64,000 nt of DNA from Dolomedes plantarius (lineage: Eukaryota > Arthropoda > Arachnida > Araneae > Dolomedidae): NCBI GenBank assembly GCA_907164885.2, contig OU015503.1, forward strand, positions 66,454,068 through 66,518,067, written 5' to 3'. The notes beneath the pieces are model-generated. The model saw only the letters and a list, made by a program, of their open reading frames with translations. It did no database searches and was not told the DNA's origin. Positions 11,821 through 23,729 of the stretch are shown piece by piece (the stretch's first letter is position 1; the number at the start of each line of letters is the position of its first letter). A program made the translations under genes and the position numbers.

Positions 11821-12061
11821 CTCACTCCTTTCATCAACGTCGTATCTCAAAAATCGGCGATTTTTATTTATGTTTGTTTTCAGAATGCCCTGAAAGAGTA
11901 GTATATCCTTGCAAAATTGTCATATTTCACCGCTCAATATTTAGCCGCTAGAGAGCAGAATTAAAATTTATTTTCAATACATTTCAATGTACTTTTAAAC
12001 TTTCAAATCACTCTCCTAAAAATCGTATTATTTGAGATATGACGTTGTTGAAAGGAGTGAG
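11821..12061. repeat. Short inverted repeat with ~45-bp arms
   Basis: The left arm is at 11821-11865 (CTCACTCCTTTCATCAACGT...) and the right arm at 12015-12061 is its imperfect reverse complement (...GACGTTGTTGAAAGGAGTGA). They are separated by about 150 bp. This could be a small foldback element or the edge of one. It lies just outside the right piggyBac TTAA. Confidence 0.7.
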
Positions 12062-13340
12062 CGATATATGTCTTACGCTCACTATTCTTAATATGTTTTT
12101 AAATCTCAAGCAAACACCGCATTGTTTGTGTTGCTTAAGGGGGTGCATTAGTAGACCTCGCAGATCGTACGATTCAATGTTAATGAATGGCGAAATAACA
12201 TTTCGCATACCGGGTTCCCTAATGAATATTTTTGAATTCTGATTTCGGAATCTGAAAGTAGACTTCCAACATAAATGCGCCGACTTTGCTAATTTTTTAA
12301 TTGTTTTACTCAAAATATTTTTTAAATTAAGTTCAATTTTCAAACATCGCTTGCTAAAAAGCTCTGTAACAAAATAACTAATAATAATTTCAAAATTTGA
12401 AAAACTAGCCCCGAATCTTGAAACTAGGCTTTTTTCGAAGATTTTTTTTGCAATTTTTGTGTTAATAGGCGTGAGGATTGAAAGTTTAAAAAAGTTTCCA
12501 TTAGCAGTTGGGTTAGAAGCTGTTTATTTTTTAGATATGTCTGGGACTAACAAAAACAAAAGACAAATATTGAAAGATAATGAAAAACACTAGCAACCAC
12601 ATTCAAAAACATACTAATTTTTGCCATATGACTACACGTACAGTATATGAGGTGATATCCTAACGCGACAGCCAGATGTCACAAACAGAAAAGGAAGTAG
12701 TTACGTAAAGGGAAAGACAATATTAAGGCCTTCTGATTGCAGGAATATTCGAGGAGAGTAACCGCCCCTTTCCTGACAACACACGAGTATGTTTTCCCCG
12801 CAAAATTATTTTTTTCTACTGAGGTATCCTCTTATAGTTAGAATAAATTACTCAACACTAACATCAGAAGCCCATTACAAGGCCAGAAACTAGGCAAAAT
12901 GCTTCGTGGTACAATTGGGATGTAAATATGTATAGTAGTGTCAGCCCTATCCCCACGAGAGCGTGTCTTATTCTGGATGACTTGGAGATGCTAAAGATGA
13001 AATTTGACAGTTTAACTAAACTATACCAAATTTGCCTTTCCTTTCGCTGAGTCTACGGTTCCTCTGAAACCAATCGAACATATCCTGCAGTATTGACAGC
13101 ACAAGTGTATCTCATTCAGTTTCATACTAATCGATACGTCTCTTGGTGTCGGCCGATTTTATGTGAAAAATCCTTTAAATACCAATATGAGAAAAAGTAT
13201 ATTCAACAAGAATAAAAATTTTCACACCCAACTAAATTAAATTTTATTCCATTGTTTCTAACATGAATGAAAAAGGTTGTACTGGTGCATATTATAATAA
13301 ATATAAAACTTAAGTTGAACGGAGTTGAGCGGTTAGCCGA
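12062..13340. other. No recognised feature
   Basis: I see no supported gene, tRNA-like head or repeat shared within the window. Confidence 0.4.
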
Positions 13341-13344
13341 GTTG

Positions 13345-13430
13345 AACGGATAAAAATATTCATAATGCAATTTCTATATCTTTGGGGGAGGGGCAGGGCC
13401 TCTTGGCCCACCCCCCCGGGTGTGCCACCG
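13345..13430. mobile_element. DNA-transposon end fragment, GTGGCACACCC family
   Basis: Read on the minus strand from 13430 it runs GGTGGCACACCC, a C/G-rich block, then AAATTGCATTATGAATATTT. The same order occurs on the plus strand at 32412-32520, where the end is CAGTGGCACACCC. A CAGTGG start suggests a hAT-type terminus. Only one end is recognisable. Confidence 0.65.
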
Positions 13431-14609
13431 ATGGGTTATTATTTTCTTATTCGGTATACTGATAAAAAAAGCACTTTGGGCTGGTAATGGGCCGTAATAG
13501 TGTTGTGCTTTTTTTTTCGGTGTCTTCTATGGAAGAAAAATTCATATTTTATTTGGAACCTCTGTCTCTGCTATATGAGGTATGCCTTGTAGATACCTAA
13601 GAGCGCTGAAGGCAGATCTTTTACCTTGAAACATTATATATCATGAAGCAGATAGATTTTTCAGCCTCAAACTGTATTTCGCTTTTAAATGATAGTTCAC
13701 GAATTACGCTGCCTGGCAACTCAAAGAAAATCGGCTTGATTCCTGCTGCTACCGTCGTTTGTTTTTATGGGAAGGATTCAGTATGAATTGGAGAGGTGTT
13801 ACATAGGTACAAGACATTAACGTCGTTGGAGTTGCCGTTAACGTCACATATTGTACCAAATCCGTGGTACGGAAAGATAATTTAAAAAGTGAATTTCAAA
13901 TACAGAAATAAATATGCACGTTACCGCAAAAGAAAAACAGAGATTTTATAAACACTTATTTTACAACTTGCAGCAGTAGACAAAATAATACTACAAATCT
14001 TCGCTGGGAGTCGACAAACTGCAGCACCTATGTATTTCTCTTAACAATAAGGAATTCAAAGATTTCATTAATTCAATATAACACTTATTAATAAATAGCA
14101 TACGACCTTATATTCTGTTACACCAAGGTCCTCGTCTCAAGCCCGACGAGAAAATATCTTTTCAAGAAGAAAAATGTCACAAGTTGAAAATCTTCAACCT
14201 ATCGCTACAAGAACAACTCTTTTTCTGAACTTTTATTCCATACTCTTATTCACCTAGGAAACAAAACCCGTCATGCCACACCGCTCAACCAAACCATTTT
14301 CCAACAATAGACCCAAGAGCAGGATTTACTACTTACTCCATGGTAGACGCGTGAACGTGCTAAACCATAGTTTTAATTCACGTGAATCCCAAAACATCGC
14401 ATACTGGCGATAATACGCCAAGTTGGCCCCTAACTCGTAACAATATTAATGTTAACGGATTTTCGGTTGTTTCTCTTTAAGAGGAAGAGAACGTAAAACT
14501 GATCCTTGATGTGCCAAGGTATTTCAAAAGTTAGAATACTGGCATGATGTGCTGAATATGATGTATCCAGTTTTAATTTGGCCGTAGTTTGGATCTTCAG
14601 CTCCAGTAG
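13431..14609. other. No recognised feature
   Basis: Non-coding sequence by eye. No paired repeats or conserved protein motifs were found. Confidence 0.4.
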
Positions 14610-14619
14610 AATCATAAGA

Positions 14620-14949
14620 CGGCCCAAGGTAGCCTATAGGTAGCGCGTCGGCTTTTGTGTGCTCGGATCGAATCCCGACAATAGTAAATACCTTCGTGTG
14701 TAGTCCGGATATGGTCGCGTTAATTCCGTGGATCGGAAAGTCCTTCTATGAGGTCAGTTGGTGGGGAAGGTAGGTTCCTCCCAGATGTCGTAACCTGGAA
14801 GAGCTCGATGAAAATTGTGGTGGCACTTAGCCAAGTCTGATTTCGATCCTCGTTGTGCTATTATAAACCTGAGCCTCATTATACAGTCCGAAGCCTGCAT
14901 GAACCTGGTCTGGAATTTCCGGCCAAGGGGCTTTAGGAACAACAGAAAC
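14620..14949 (+). mobile_element. tRNA-derived SINE (family 1)
   Basis: The tRNA-like head has AGGTAGCCTATAGGTAGCGC (A-box region) and GGATCGAATCCCGACAA (B-box region). A body shared with the copies at 16581, 19936 and 29514 follows, with GGAAAGTCC, CTCCCAGATGTC, TGTGCTATTATAAACC and GGCCAAGGGGC landmarks and an AACAACAG-type tail. Probable target duplications are AATCATAAGA at 14610-14619 and AATCAAAAGA at 14950-14959, with one mismatch. Confidence 0.85.
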
Positions 14950-15238
14950 AAAATCAAAAGAAGATCCGGAAACTTTTAAAATTACGAGTAAAGTAGGTAA
15001 TATCAATGTAAAGTTTCATTAACTCCCTTTTGGAAACAAAAATACTTCTCTTACATCGGAAAGAGTTATAACCAAAGAAAAATATTCATAGAGACATGAC
15101 CTTATTTTCTTTCATAAATATTAAACATTACCACCTGTCAATCACTCTACTATATTCACTTAGTTTTAAGATAATTAAATTATTTAAAAGAGCTCTGTCA
15201 ATTTAATGAGAGACAAAAAAGTTCGTTGTATAATATTA

Positions 15239-16178
15239 CTAGCTGAATACCCGTGCTTCGAAATGGAGGACATTTTCGAATAATTACAATGAAAAAAATA
15301 ATGAAATTGTTTTTTAAAGGATTTTCTTGAAAACAATATTTTTTGTTTCTTCATTGGACGGAACTAATTTTACTAGGCTCGTCCTCAAACTTACACGTGA
15401 GCAAGCTACGTAAAACTGACCGTGGGAGAAACAATTCTCTCGTAAATCTACGTCGGCGTATTTTAAAGTTTGACCTTGAGACATTTGTCGTCATGGCGAA
15501 GCATACTTTGAGGGGAAATTGCAGTCTCTTAAAGTCAAAGGGGAGGCCATTGGGTATTAGAGGAATGTGTGAAACGAACACTTTTTCTCCTTGATCACAC
15601 CCGGTTAAAATAATGGCTTCGATTAAATTTTTATGCAGGGCTTTGACTTGTAGTCTAGTGCCATATTGAATTAAATTCTTAAAAACCTCCGATTAGTCTA
15701 GTGGTTAAATTTTATCTTTTACTGTATTTTAATATTTTTTTGTCAATTTATTTCGTTGTTATGCATGTGACGCAAAATTAATTTAAAGTATCACAAAAAG
15801 AAAAGAAATCTCGTGATCAGCATTTAATAAATTAAAATCTAAAAACAAATCTTTAAAAATTCACCAAAACTCAGAAAAGGGAGGTAAATATTCAAAAAAG
15901 ATTTCATTTTAAAGGAATCTTTATGATCTTTCTCGTGATATAAATTTTATAATCTTCGGATTATTATTTTAAATGCAAAATTTTAAAAATGTTACAAAAG
16001 AAGCTTAAAAATTCAATTTTTTAAAAAATCTAAGAAGAATTTTTCAAAAATCTATCTTAGTGCACCCCTGCACTATAAGAAGAATCGCCATGCAAAATTT
16101 CAGCCCTTTAGGTCCAGCGGTTTGGTCTGTGCGTTATATGTCAGTCAGTCAGTCACGGAACTGTTTTATATTTATAGA
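15239..16178 (-). mobile_element. Helitron remnant, copy 1
   Basis: Read on the minus strand, the 5' end near 16178 is TCTATAAATATAAAACAG with GACTGACTGACTG just inside. Next comes a conserved subterminal block (CAGACCAAACCGCTGGACCT, AAGGGCTGAAATTTTGCATG). The 3' end is a GAAGCACGGGTATTCAG hairpin region closing on CTAG at 15242-15239, followed by T. The 5'-TC, hairpin plus CTRR 3' end and absence of a target duplication are Helitron hallmarks. At about 940 bp it retains only the end of the helicase. Confidence 0.8.
15343..15590 (-). pseudogene. Helitron Rep/helicase, extreme C-terminus
   Basis: One frame reads SHIPLIPNGLPFDFKRLQFP followed by FAMT. After a frame change (about 15490) the next frame reads SQGQTLKYADVDLRENC and FSHGQFYVACSRVS. 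These are the conserved PIF1-like helicase motifs that end the Helitron protein. The rest of the Rep/helicase (normally well over 1,000 residues) is absent. It is oriented with the 3' end of the element, as expected. Confidence 0.85.
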
Positions 16179-16570
16179 AAAGCTATTTCTTATAAAAAAA
16201 ATAACATACTCTTTTTAGTAAAATTATTTTTCTACAAATTTATTGAATAAAATTAGTAAATAATATCTAAAACACTTTCATAACTTATTGCTACATTATA
16301 ATCACTGGAACCTGGAATTTTTAAAGACATCTGTATTTGTGCGTGTTATTACATCTAAATTATTATTGAAGCTATGAAGAAGCCTTTATATAAAGCTTGA
16401 TGAATACAAACTAAGACAAGAGCATTATAATAATGTCAATGTAAATTGTGGTGGCCGAATTTTATCAAAAGTAAACAGACAATATTGGTTTCAGATGTAC
16501 AAACGCAGACGACTTCCCCCTATCACATGACACAACGAATAGTAGACTGTTAGAAATAGTCTTCCATGGT
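16179..16570. other. Spacer
   Basis: AT-rich flank of the Helitron remnant. No supported feature. Confidence 0.4.
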
Positions 16571-16580
16571 ATTAATTTAT

Positions 16581-16893
16581 TTGTTGTTTCTGTTGTTCGA
16601 AGCCAGGTCCATATAGGCTTCGAGCCGAAGTGTGCTGCTCCGTTTTATATAACACCACAAGGGTCGGAGCCCTTCTTAGCTAGCTGCCACCGCAGTTTTC
16701 ACCGCCCCCCAGGGACGACATCTGGGAGGATCGTACCCTCTCCCAACCTCTCTGACCACATAGAGGGACTTTCTAGTCTACGGATTTAACGTGCCCATAT
16801 TCAGCCTAAACACGGATATTTTTACTGGTGCTTGTCGGGATTCGATCCCAGCACCGAAAGCCAGTGAGCTACCACAAGGCTACCTAGAGCCCG
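16581..16893 (-). mobile_element. tRNA-derived SINE (family 1), minus strand
   Basis: Reverse-complement copy of the family at 14620, 19936 and 29514. The head at the right end reads AGGTAGCCTTGTGGTAGCTC then GGGATCGAATCCCGACAAGC, and the body shares CTCCCAGATGTCG and the GTGGTG motif. The AACAACAGAAACAAC tail lies at the left end. The flanks ATTAATTTAT and ATTAATTAAT look like a decayed target duplication. Confidence 0.87.
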
Positions 16894-16903
16894 ATTAATT
16901 AAT

Positions 16904-19900
16904 TAAACTATCCTTATCAAGGAAAACAAATAAATCCAAGCTACGAACAGAACATAGAAATTTTGGCTGAATTCGAAAAAATTTCGTAACCGAAGAATAT
17001 TAGATTCGTCAATTCTTGGAAGCATAAAAAAATGCACCCATTTCGGTTGATAAACTTAAGGGTATTTCTAGGATTAACAAACGCCGCTACATGATGATCT
17101 GCTTCAGAAAGATGGAAACTGTGATCGTAGACAGAACCATACGTTAGTTTGACATCTAGTGAAACAGGAGAACATCATTGTGTCGTATCGGACAAAACGA
17201 TGGTAGTTTTTATAGTTTGCAAGACATTGTTAGGTACGCGGTATTTTGGAATTCAGGTGAAACTGTGACCATAAGTTGGCAGCTCGTCCTTTGACCCATT
17301 GATAGGAACCCATTCAATGGCCAAAAAGTCAGCTCTTTAACATATGATCTGGTTTAAGCTAGAAGAACGAATTATAAAAAAATAATTGTTACTGGAAACG
17401 ATAAATCCTGTTTTTATATCGGACCGGAAAACGAACGTAAGTAGATAGTGGTAGCATCTAGATTCTCCACCTAACGACCGTCACATTTGATCACAGAATC
17501 TCTCTTCTCTAGTTAATTAACCGTGTCAACACAATTAAGAGGCGTCATGCTTCCAAGAAACAGTTATAAAGTTGATAGCAGACATCAAGTCGAAACGTAC
17601 TGGGTTCCTTTCATACAGTCGATTCTTTTTATCAATAATACGCTCCCTCCAAATTGAAGAAGCAACCAGAAATCTCATTTATTGTTAGGTTATCTAACTG
17701 TGAGATTTACAATTATTCCAACGGGTTATAAAAAACTTAAAAGTCAGCCGATTCCATAGGGGTAAAAAGCTGTCCAAAGTTTTGGTGAGGTGAGAACGAT
17801 AGTTTTTTCTGTAATCACTAGGATCAACTTCTTATAGAAGGTCTTGATTCTGGCCAACTACTAAAACAACTATGTGGCTCGTAGACACCCTAAAGATGCT
17901 GCAAGTTGTAATCAAACCATATTGTCCTTAGTTCCTTTCAGAGGGCGGATTCTGATTTCAGATAAATACGCCCACAAACGACGAATGAATCTTTATAACG
18001 AATTCAAGTGGGAAGATTTTCACCACTAATATTGAGTCCGGATTTATCTGCGAAACGAACTGTTTTGGTTTGCTCGAAATCATTTTACAGGTAAGAGATT
18101 TCCATCAAACAATGGCTTTTGAGCAATCCAAAGCATTGCTGCTCAGTGAAAGGGACGGAATACTGCTTACGTATGGTTTCCATAATCCTACTTTGATATC
18201 ATCTGAAAGACTTCAAGCACCGAATCACCATCTAGTATCGAAAGAGAACAGGTAAATTAATATGTGATTACCTCTGAGATAACTTCATTTAATACACAAA
18301 AACCATATGGCTTATTTCTCATTTTATACACCCTAACAATTTATGATACTCTAGCAAAGAAATAAGAAAAAATGACTACCTTTATAAAAATATTGCTTCT
18401 ATCTTTATTACATTATACTACATCTTTTAGTTCTTAATATTCTCAATTCTGAAGAAAAAAAATCGATTCCAGATTTTATCGAAGGAAATATATCTCCATT
18501 TCCAGTAGCATTAGGAAATAAAAATATAAGTTAGATATTTAAGATGCTATTCTCTAAGGCTGTCGTGAAGAATGATCATATTATCTTACGCTAATAGGCA
18601 GTTTCATCGCCTGTTTCAACGGAATATTGGTCACGGCAAAAAGTGCTACTTTTTCGCTTTATGTATTTTCTCGGGAAACTCTTTTATCATCATAAAGTTT
18701 CCTTCCCCGGTTCGTTTTGATCATCAAACAGCAGAAGATGAAATCAGATATTAATGGAACTACTTTTGACAGCTCCTCTAAAACTTATATTTCACGCTAT
18801 CGAAGTGCTGGAAAAATGATGTAGTGAGGGAAAAGACTAAAAAAAAAACGACATTTATTATTATTTTTTTAAATATCGATAGACTTTGTCCTTCGTATAT
18901 TTCTCTTCGCATATATTTTCTATGCGTAAAATGTGTTGATACCAGAAATTATAATTCCTACATAGCCGAAAAGTGAATATAAGAGGCAATTTGATTTTAA
19001 TCAGAAAACAATGAGATGAAATTAAAACTCGCTTCATTTTTAACCACGACAGGGTCATCCTTTATTCATAGAAATATCGAATTCATGGTGATTCCTATAC
19101 TGTATGGAAACAAAGAGATTTTTTTGGGTAATTTAATACATATCTCAGAATAGTACTTCGATTTTTTGGTATTTACAATTAAAAATCGCAATTAGTTACC
19201 CATCGTTCATTTGAGAAGTAACATTTCTGTATCCACAGAAAAATGATTTTAATTCCAATTATCATAGTAAATTTACCATCGTTGCAAAATATTCAATCAT
19301 ATCCCATTCATTTTTCTCGGCTGAGGGAAACATTACCAAATTAGCTCTGTTTTCCTGAAACTAAAATAATATAGCCTTAAACAAAATGCTAGGTGGCAGA
19401 TTTAGATGATGCGATGCCTCCCCGTTAGGGTAATTTATCGGAGTACCTGAAAATGTAGACTAACCTCCAGTACTGGATTCAAAATGAATAGAGTGCTCTT
19501 GCTTCAATCTATAGCCCCTACTTCGAAAACGTTTATGACACGCAAAAGATAGTATGATGGTACGTCTAATCTTCGTCTCTTTTGAAACATTGTGTTAAAT
19601 ACGGTTAAAGTTTTTTTTTAACTGCAAGAGGCAATTAGAATTTCTTGGGAACAATAATTACCAGACATTCTCGATTATGACATCTTGTATTCTAAACACG
19701 TACGCATTTCGTTGTCCTCTGTTTTTTTTAACTGTCGTAAAATTCAGGTAGGTTTCTTTCACAATAAATCTTGGGGATTTCACAAGTGTTGTGAAGGAAT
19801 GGGTAAAAAACGCAGTTTAATGGACTTTGAAAGTAGCACGATAGTGGATACTTGAAGCAGTGTAGCGTAGTGAAACGACCTCGCTATTGAAGTATTCTAG

Positions 19901-19920
19901 AACAACGTTTATTTATACTT
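16904..19920. other. 3 kb without a recognised feature
   Basis: Several short ORFs occur (for example 18070-18255, 18572-18754) but none shows a conserved motif, codon-bias break or splice context. I found no repeat pairs with the rest of the window. This may be old, unrecognisable transposon DNA or true intergenic sequence. Confidence 0.35.
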
Positions 19921-19935
19921 ACAAGGAGGTGACTA

Positions 19936-20283
19936 GGCTCGAGGTAGCCTATCGGTAGCGCGTCGGCTTTCGGTACTGAGAAGACTTGGATTGAATCCCG
20001 ACAAGCGCCTCTAAATACCTCCGTGTCTAGGCCGGATATGGGCACGCTAAATCCGCAGACCGGAAAGTCCTGTATGATGTCAGAAAGGGTGGGAGAGGGT
20101 ACGATACCCAAAGATGTGACCCCTGGGGATGCTCGGTCAAAAATTCATGTGGCACCTGTCTAAATCGGATTCCGACCTTTGTGGTGCTATTATAAACAGG
20201 AGCTGCACACCCCAGCCCGCTAGCCTATATGGGTCTGGTCTAGAATACTTCGCCAGGGGGCATTAGAGGCAACAACAACAGTA
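19936..20283 (+). mobile_element. tRNA-derived SINE (family 1) with clear target duplication
   Basis: The head reads AGGTAGCCTATCGGTAGCGC and GGATTGAATCCCGACAAGC. The body carries GGAAAGTCC, GTGGTGCTATTATAAAC and CCAGGGGGCAT, and the tail is GGCAACAACAACAGT. The flanking 15-mers ACAAGGAGGTGACTA (19921-19935) and ACAAAGAGGTGACTA (20284-20298) differ at one base, so the insertion is well bounded. Confidence 0.93.
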
Positions 20284-20298
20284 ACAAAGAGGTGACTA

Positions 20299-21334
20299 CA
20301 AGGTTGAAATTGGCATCATGGTGCTTGATCCAGAACCATCAAATCGTCATTGGAGATAGTCCCAGATTTCTCAAGCTACCTACCAACATTTCAGAGTCCA
20401 TGTGAAAAAGAATTGCCGCAGTATTGATGACAAAAGGCGATAATTTGAACAGATGGCCATAATAAATTGGCCGCTTAGTGTATGACTTATGTTTTTCCTT
20501 AAAATGAGAGAAGAGATTTACAATTTTCTACTTCTACTACTGTATGTTGCATTCATTCTAATGATCAGTTTCATAAACTTGTATTTCTAAATTAATGTTC
20601 TTAAGTAAAAATGGTATGTTTTGAAAGGGATTGGGTGTTCAATTAAATTTTATTTTACCCAAAACTCACTTTTTGAACCGAAGGTTTAGCATGTTTTTGA
20701 AATATCTAATTTTCAATACAAAAATCAATTGAAACTCTATTCTGGAGAAGATATCGACTGCAGGGCTATAAATTTCGCCAAAGTCACCATTAATCACCGC
20801 GTAATTAGGAATAATTGCGTTATTAAATTATTTGTCTTTTCGTGTCAAAAGCTTTTTTAGGGCTGTAAAAGTAAAGCGAGGTTAAGCGGAAAAAAAATTA
20901 TAATCTATGGATTTGACAGCGAAAGATATATCCAGTCAACTCCCATAAAAAAAATAATGAAGTTTTTATTTGCTGAAAGCCATGATTCATTTTGTCTGTC
21001 AAACTCTTTTTTTTAACTCCCAGGATAAAATTTTTACTTTATTTGCAGCTATACATTTTTTTTCCTTCGGAGAAGCCGTGGTTAATTACTTGCGGGAAAA
21101 TTGTGTCACGGGCGTGATTCAATATTTCACTGGTTTGCAAAATTTATGCATTCATAGTTGTGGCTTTTAAGAAAACATAAAAATATCTAAACGCTTATAA
21201 TTAGGAAATTTTCCTCAAGATTAGTGGTCCTGGACTTGGGAGGCGCGCCCCCCTGGGAAGGCGTGACAGATATTCAAGGGGGGAGGGTGCAGATGGTTAG
21301 CGAACAATATGTGTACAAAGCATTTTACTAGCGT
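20299..21334. other. No recognised feature
   Basis: AT-rich. No supported gene or repeat. Confidence 0.4.
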
Positions 21335-21846
21335 CAGTGGCGTAGCAAAGGAGGGGCAAGGGGGTCTATCATGCCCCGGGCGCCACTCGCAGAGGGGCGC
21401 CAATGTAAGATCCATATATTATATTACTATATGTTTTCGAGGTGGATGCCAATATAAGGTCTATATTTTATATTACTATATGTTTTTCAGGGGCGGGTCC
21501 CAATATAAGGTCTATATATTATATTACCATATGTTTTTCGGGGAGGGCGCCAATATAAGGTATATATATTATATTACTATATTATTTTGTGGGGGGCGCC
21601 AGTATAAGGTCTATATATTATATTACTATATGTTTTTAGGGGAGGGCACCAACATAAGGTCTATATATTATGTTACTATATGCTTTTCGGGGGGGAGTGC
21701 CAATATAAGGTCTATATATTATGTTATTATATGTTTATCGGGGGCGCCAATATAGGGTCTATATATTATATTACTATATGTTTTTCAGGGGGGGGCGCCA
21801 CAAAGGTATCGTGCCCCGGGCGCCAGTTATGCTCGCTACGCCACTG
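21335..21846. mobile_element. hAT-like MITE with internal minisatellite, copy 2
   Basis: It has the same CAGTGGCGTAGC ends and internal 55-60-bp units as 7025-7547, at 512 bp instead of 523. It is flanked by its own perfect 8-bp duplication ACTAGCGT (21327-21334 and 21847-21854). The two copies therefore transposed independently and already carried the array when they moved. Confidence 0.94.
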
Positions 21847-22036
21847 ACTAGCGTTGCTTACTCTTTTTAGCGTAGTAAGGGGTGAGATGTGAAAGTTATG
21901 CAGGGGGGGGGGAGGCCTAAATATAAAAAGGTTGAGAATCACTGCTCTAGATTATGAAGACATGGGACAGTGTAAAAATAAATAAAAATGTTTATGGTAT
22001 AAAATAACCACAAAAGTGATACTACCAAGGGAAGTT

Positions 22037-22490
22037 TGTAAGGTTTACATAAGATTCGATTCACAATAATCGAACTTTTAAGTGAATAAATTAAAGAAGC
22101 CTCTTAAGATATGCTAATTTCAGCATACGCGGTTGGTATAAATACCTAGCAGCTAGATTAAAGAAGGGTAGACGAAGTGAAAGGAAGTGTTGAGGGAGGA
22201 GCTAGGTTGATGCTAACCTACGCGAGTTCTTGTTAGACCCAAAGTTTACGTGGCAGCACTGCTGGTTGACTTTCAAGTATTGTGAGTATTTCAAACTGTA
22301 TTTCTTTGCAACGTGTCTATACCGAAATAATATGCCTTGCATGAATGCTATATATATCTCGTACTAGTAGTATGCATGCTTATGTTGAAAAGCAAAGTAA
22401 TATGTGTCACTTTGAAATAAATATTTTTATTAATTTAGAACTGTGTTTGAATCTAATTCATTAGAGTGCCACTTCAAATTATATGCACCC
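22037..22490 (+). repeat. LTR-like repeat with TATA box and poly-A signal, copy 1
   Basis: It starts TGTAAGGTTTACATAAGATT and matches 37995-38322 in inverted orientation, up to the shared GAGTGCCACTTCAAATTATA. Both copies keep TATAAATACC (here 22137-22146) and an AATAAA-type signal (22416) at similar offsets, as expected of a retrotransposon LTR carrying a promoter and polyadenylation site. No adjacent gag or pol was found, so a solo LTR is likely. The exact 3' end and primer binding site are unresolved. Confidence 0.6.
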
Positions 22491-22984
22491 AAGGGTAAAG
22501 AAGTGTTAAAACTCTATAAGCTCTCTAAAGAGGTAAACAAAAACCAGTTCTTAACGAGGTGCAGAACACAAAGTTCTCCAAAAATACAATTTTTATTTTC
22601 GCTTGCTTATAGAATTTTTATGACTTTTAGAGTAAAGTAACACAAATGTTTCGATGATTACAAAGCCATATACAAGATTGTTATGTGTAATACACAACAA
22701 GAGTAAGGAACTGCGTTTGAAAAAAACTGTTGGAGTAAGGTCCTTTTCAGTCTTACAGCTGGATATAACATGTATAGACAATGCATTTGTGGAGGCTTTT
22801 CCCATCAAAAATAGTCAGGATTTGTGGCATATGAATCATTTCAGCATAGTTGTAGCTTTATAAACTTGGTAAGAACATCTTGGTATCGTCAAAAGAAAAT
22901 ATCTTCGGGTCTCAACGCTCTCTCCACCACTGGTAAAAATACAATAATCCAGGAGAGCCATCGGCTTGGGGCCTTACTACATCA
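22491..22984. other. Spacer after LTR-like repeat
   Basis: Short ORFs (22443-22640, 22654-22863) show no family motif. No supported feature. Confidence 0.35.
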
Positions 22985-23195
22985 GATTCAATAAGGTTGT
23001 CCAGACTTCGAACCGAACATATCAGATCATTGTGGTTCGATAACGACATCAAATCTTTCTTGCCTGGCATCTATTTAACCGATGGTTTGGCAACTCCCCA
23101 ACATGTTATTCACTGTCTAGGCATGTCTGATCTTTACAGCAATAATATCTACTTCCAGATTGCAATATATACCTTTCTGGGATCTATGAACTGAT
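22985..23195 (+). pseudogene. Non-LTR retrotransposon RNase H tail, fragment
   Basis: LSRLRTEHIRSLWFDNDIKS followed by DGLATPQHVIHCLGMSDLY resembles the extreme C-terminus of jockey-clade polyproteins. In those, an RNase H domain is followed by an LxRLRTGH segment and a Cys/His motif (C..C....TP-H-I-C). The first Cys pair is degraded. No upstream RT was seen. This is a weak but specific resemblance. Confidence 0.45.
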
Positions 23196-23727
23196 TTAAT
23201 ATATTGAAATAGGAAGAACAAGTTGCCCGAGGAGCCCTGTGAAGTGGGTTAGTCTATTACTAGCTCCTCCCCCCTGTTGCAAAGTTGTACACCTCCTTTT
23301 GAAATACCATTTTGTTTATTCATTTATTATTAAAATCCAAATGGAGAAACCTGTGGACAAAGTCCGTAAATATGCAGATGAAGACGAAAAAGCAAAACTA
23401 CAAAGGTGAGCAAAATAGGAAATACATAAACAAGAAAAGCAACTAAGATAAAATTCTCAATCGATCGTGAGCCTCCCAATAACGTCTGTACAGAGAACGC
23501 CCAGTTAAGGTATATAGGGCTGTATTGATGGACCCGCCTGCACATGACACACGTTAATTAAACGGGCAGCAGCTTTCAGCTATCTCAGCTTTCTTATACA
23601 CCGGTCTTTCCGGGCAACAGTTTTCAGCTATCTCAGCTTTCATATCAATATGATTTGCGGAAACACCCATATGCGCTTTTTGCAGTGAAATGCGGGGATT
23701 GACTCAAAGTAAAAAAATAACTTTTAT
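23196..23727. other. Spacer
   Basis: It contains a short direct duplication of CAGCTTTCAGCTATCTCAGC around 23565-23645. No gene is supported. Confidence 0.4.
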
Positions 23728-23729
23728 TA

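Noticed and set aside
15343..15594. Plus-strand ORF of 83 residues
   Set aside because: It is the shadow of the minus-strand Helitron helicase C-terminus, which has clear conserved motifs.
16904..19920. Possible host exons in short ORFs of this unannotated stretch
   Set aside because: No conserved motif, no paired splice sites with a supporting frame, and lengths are expected by chance in this composition.
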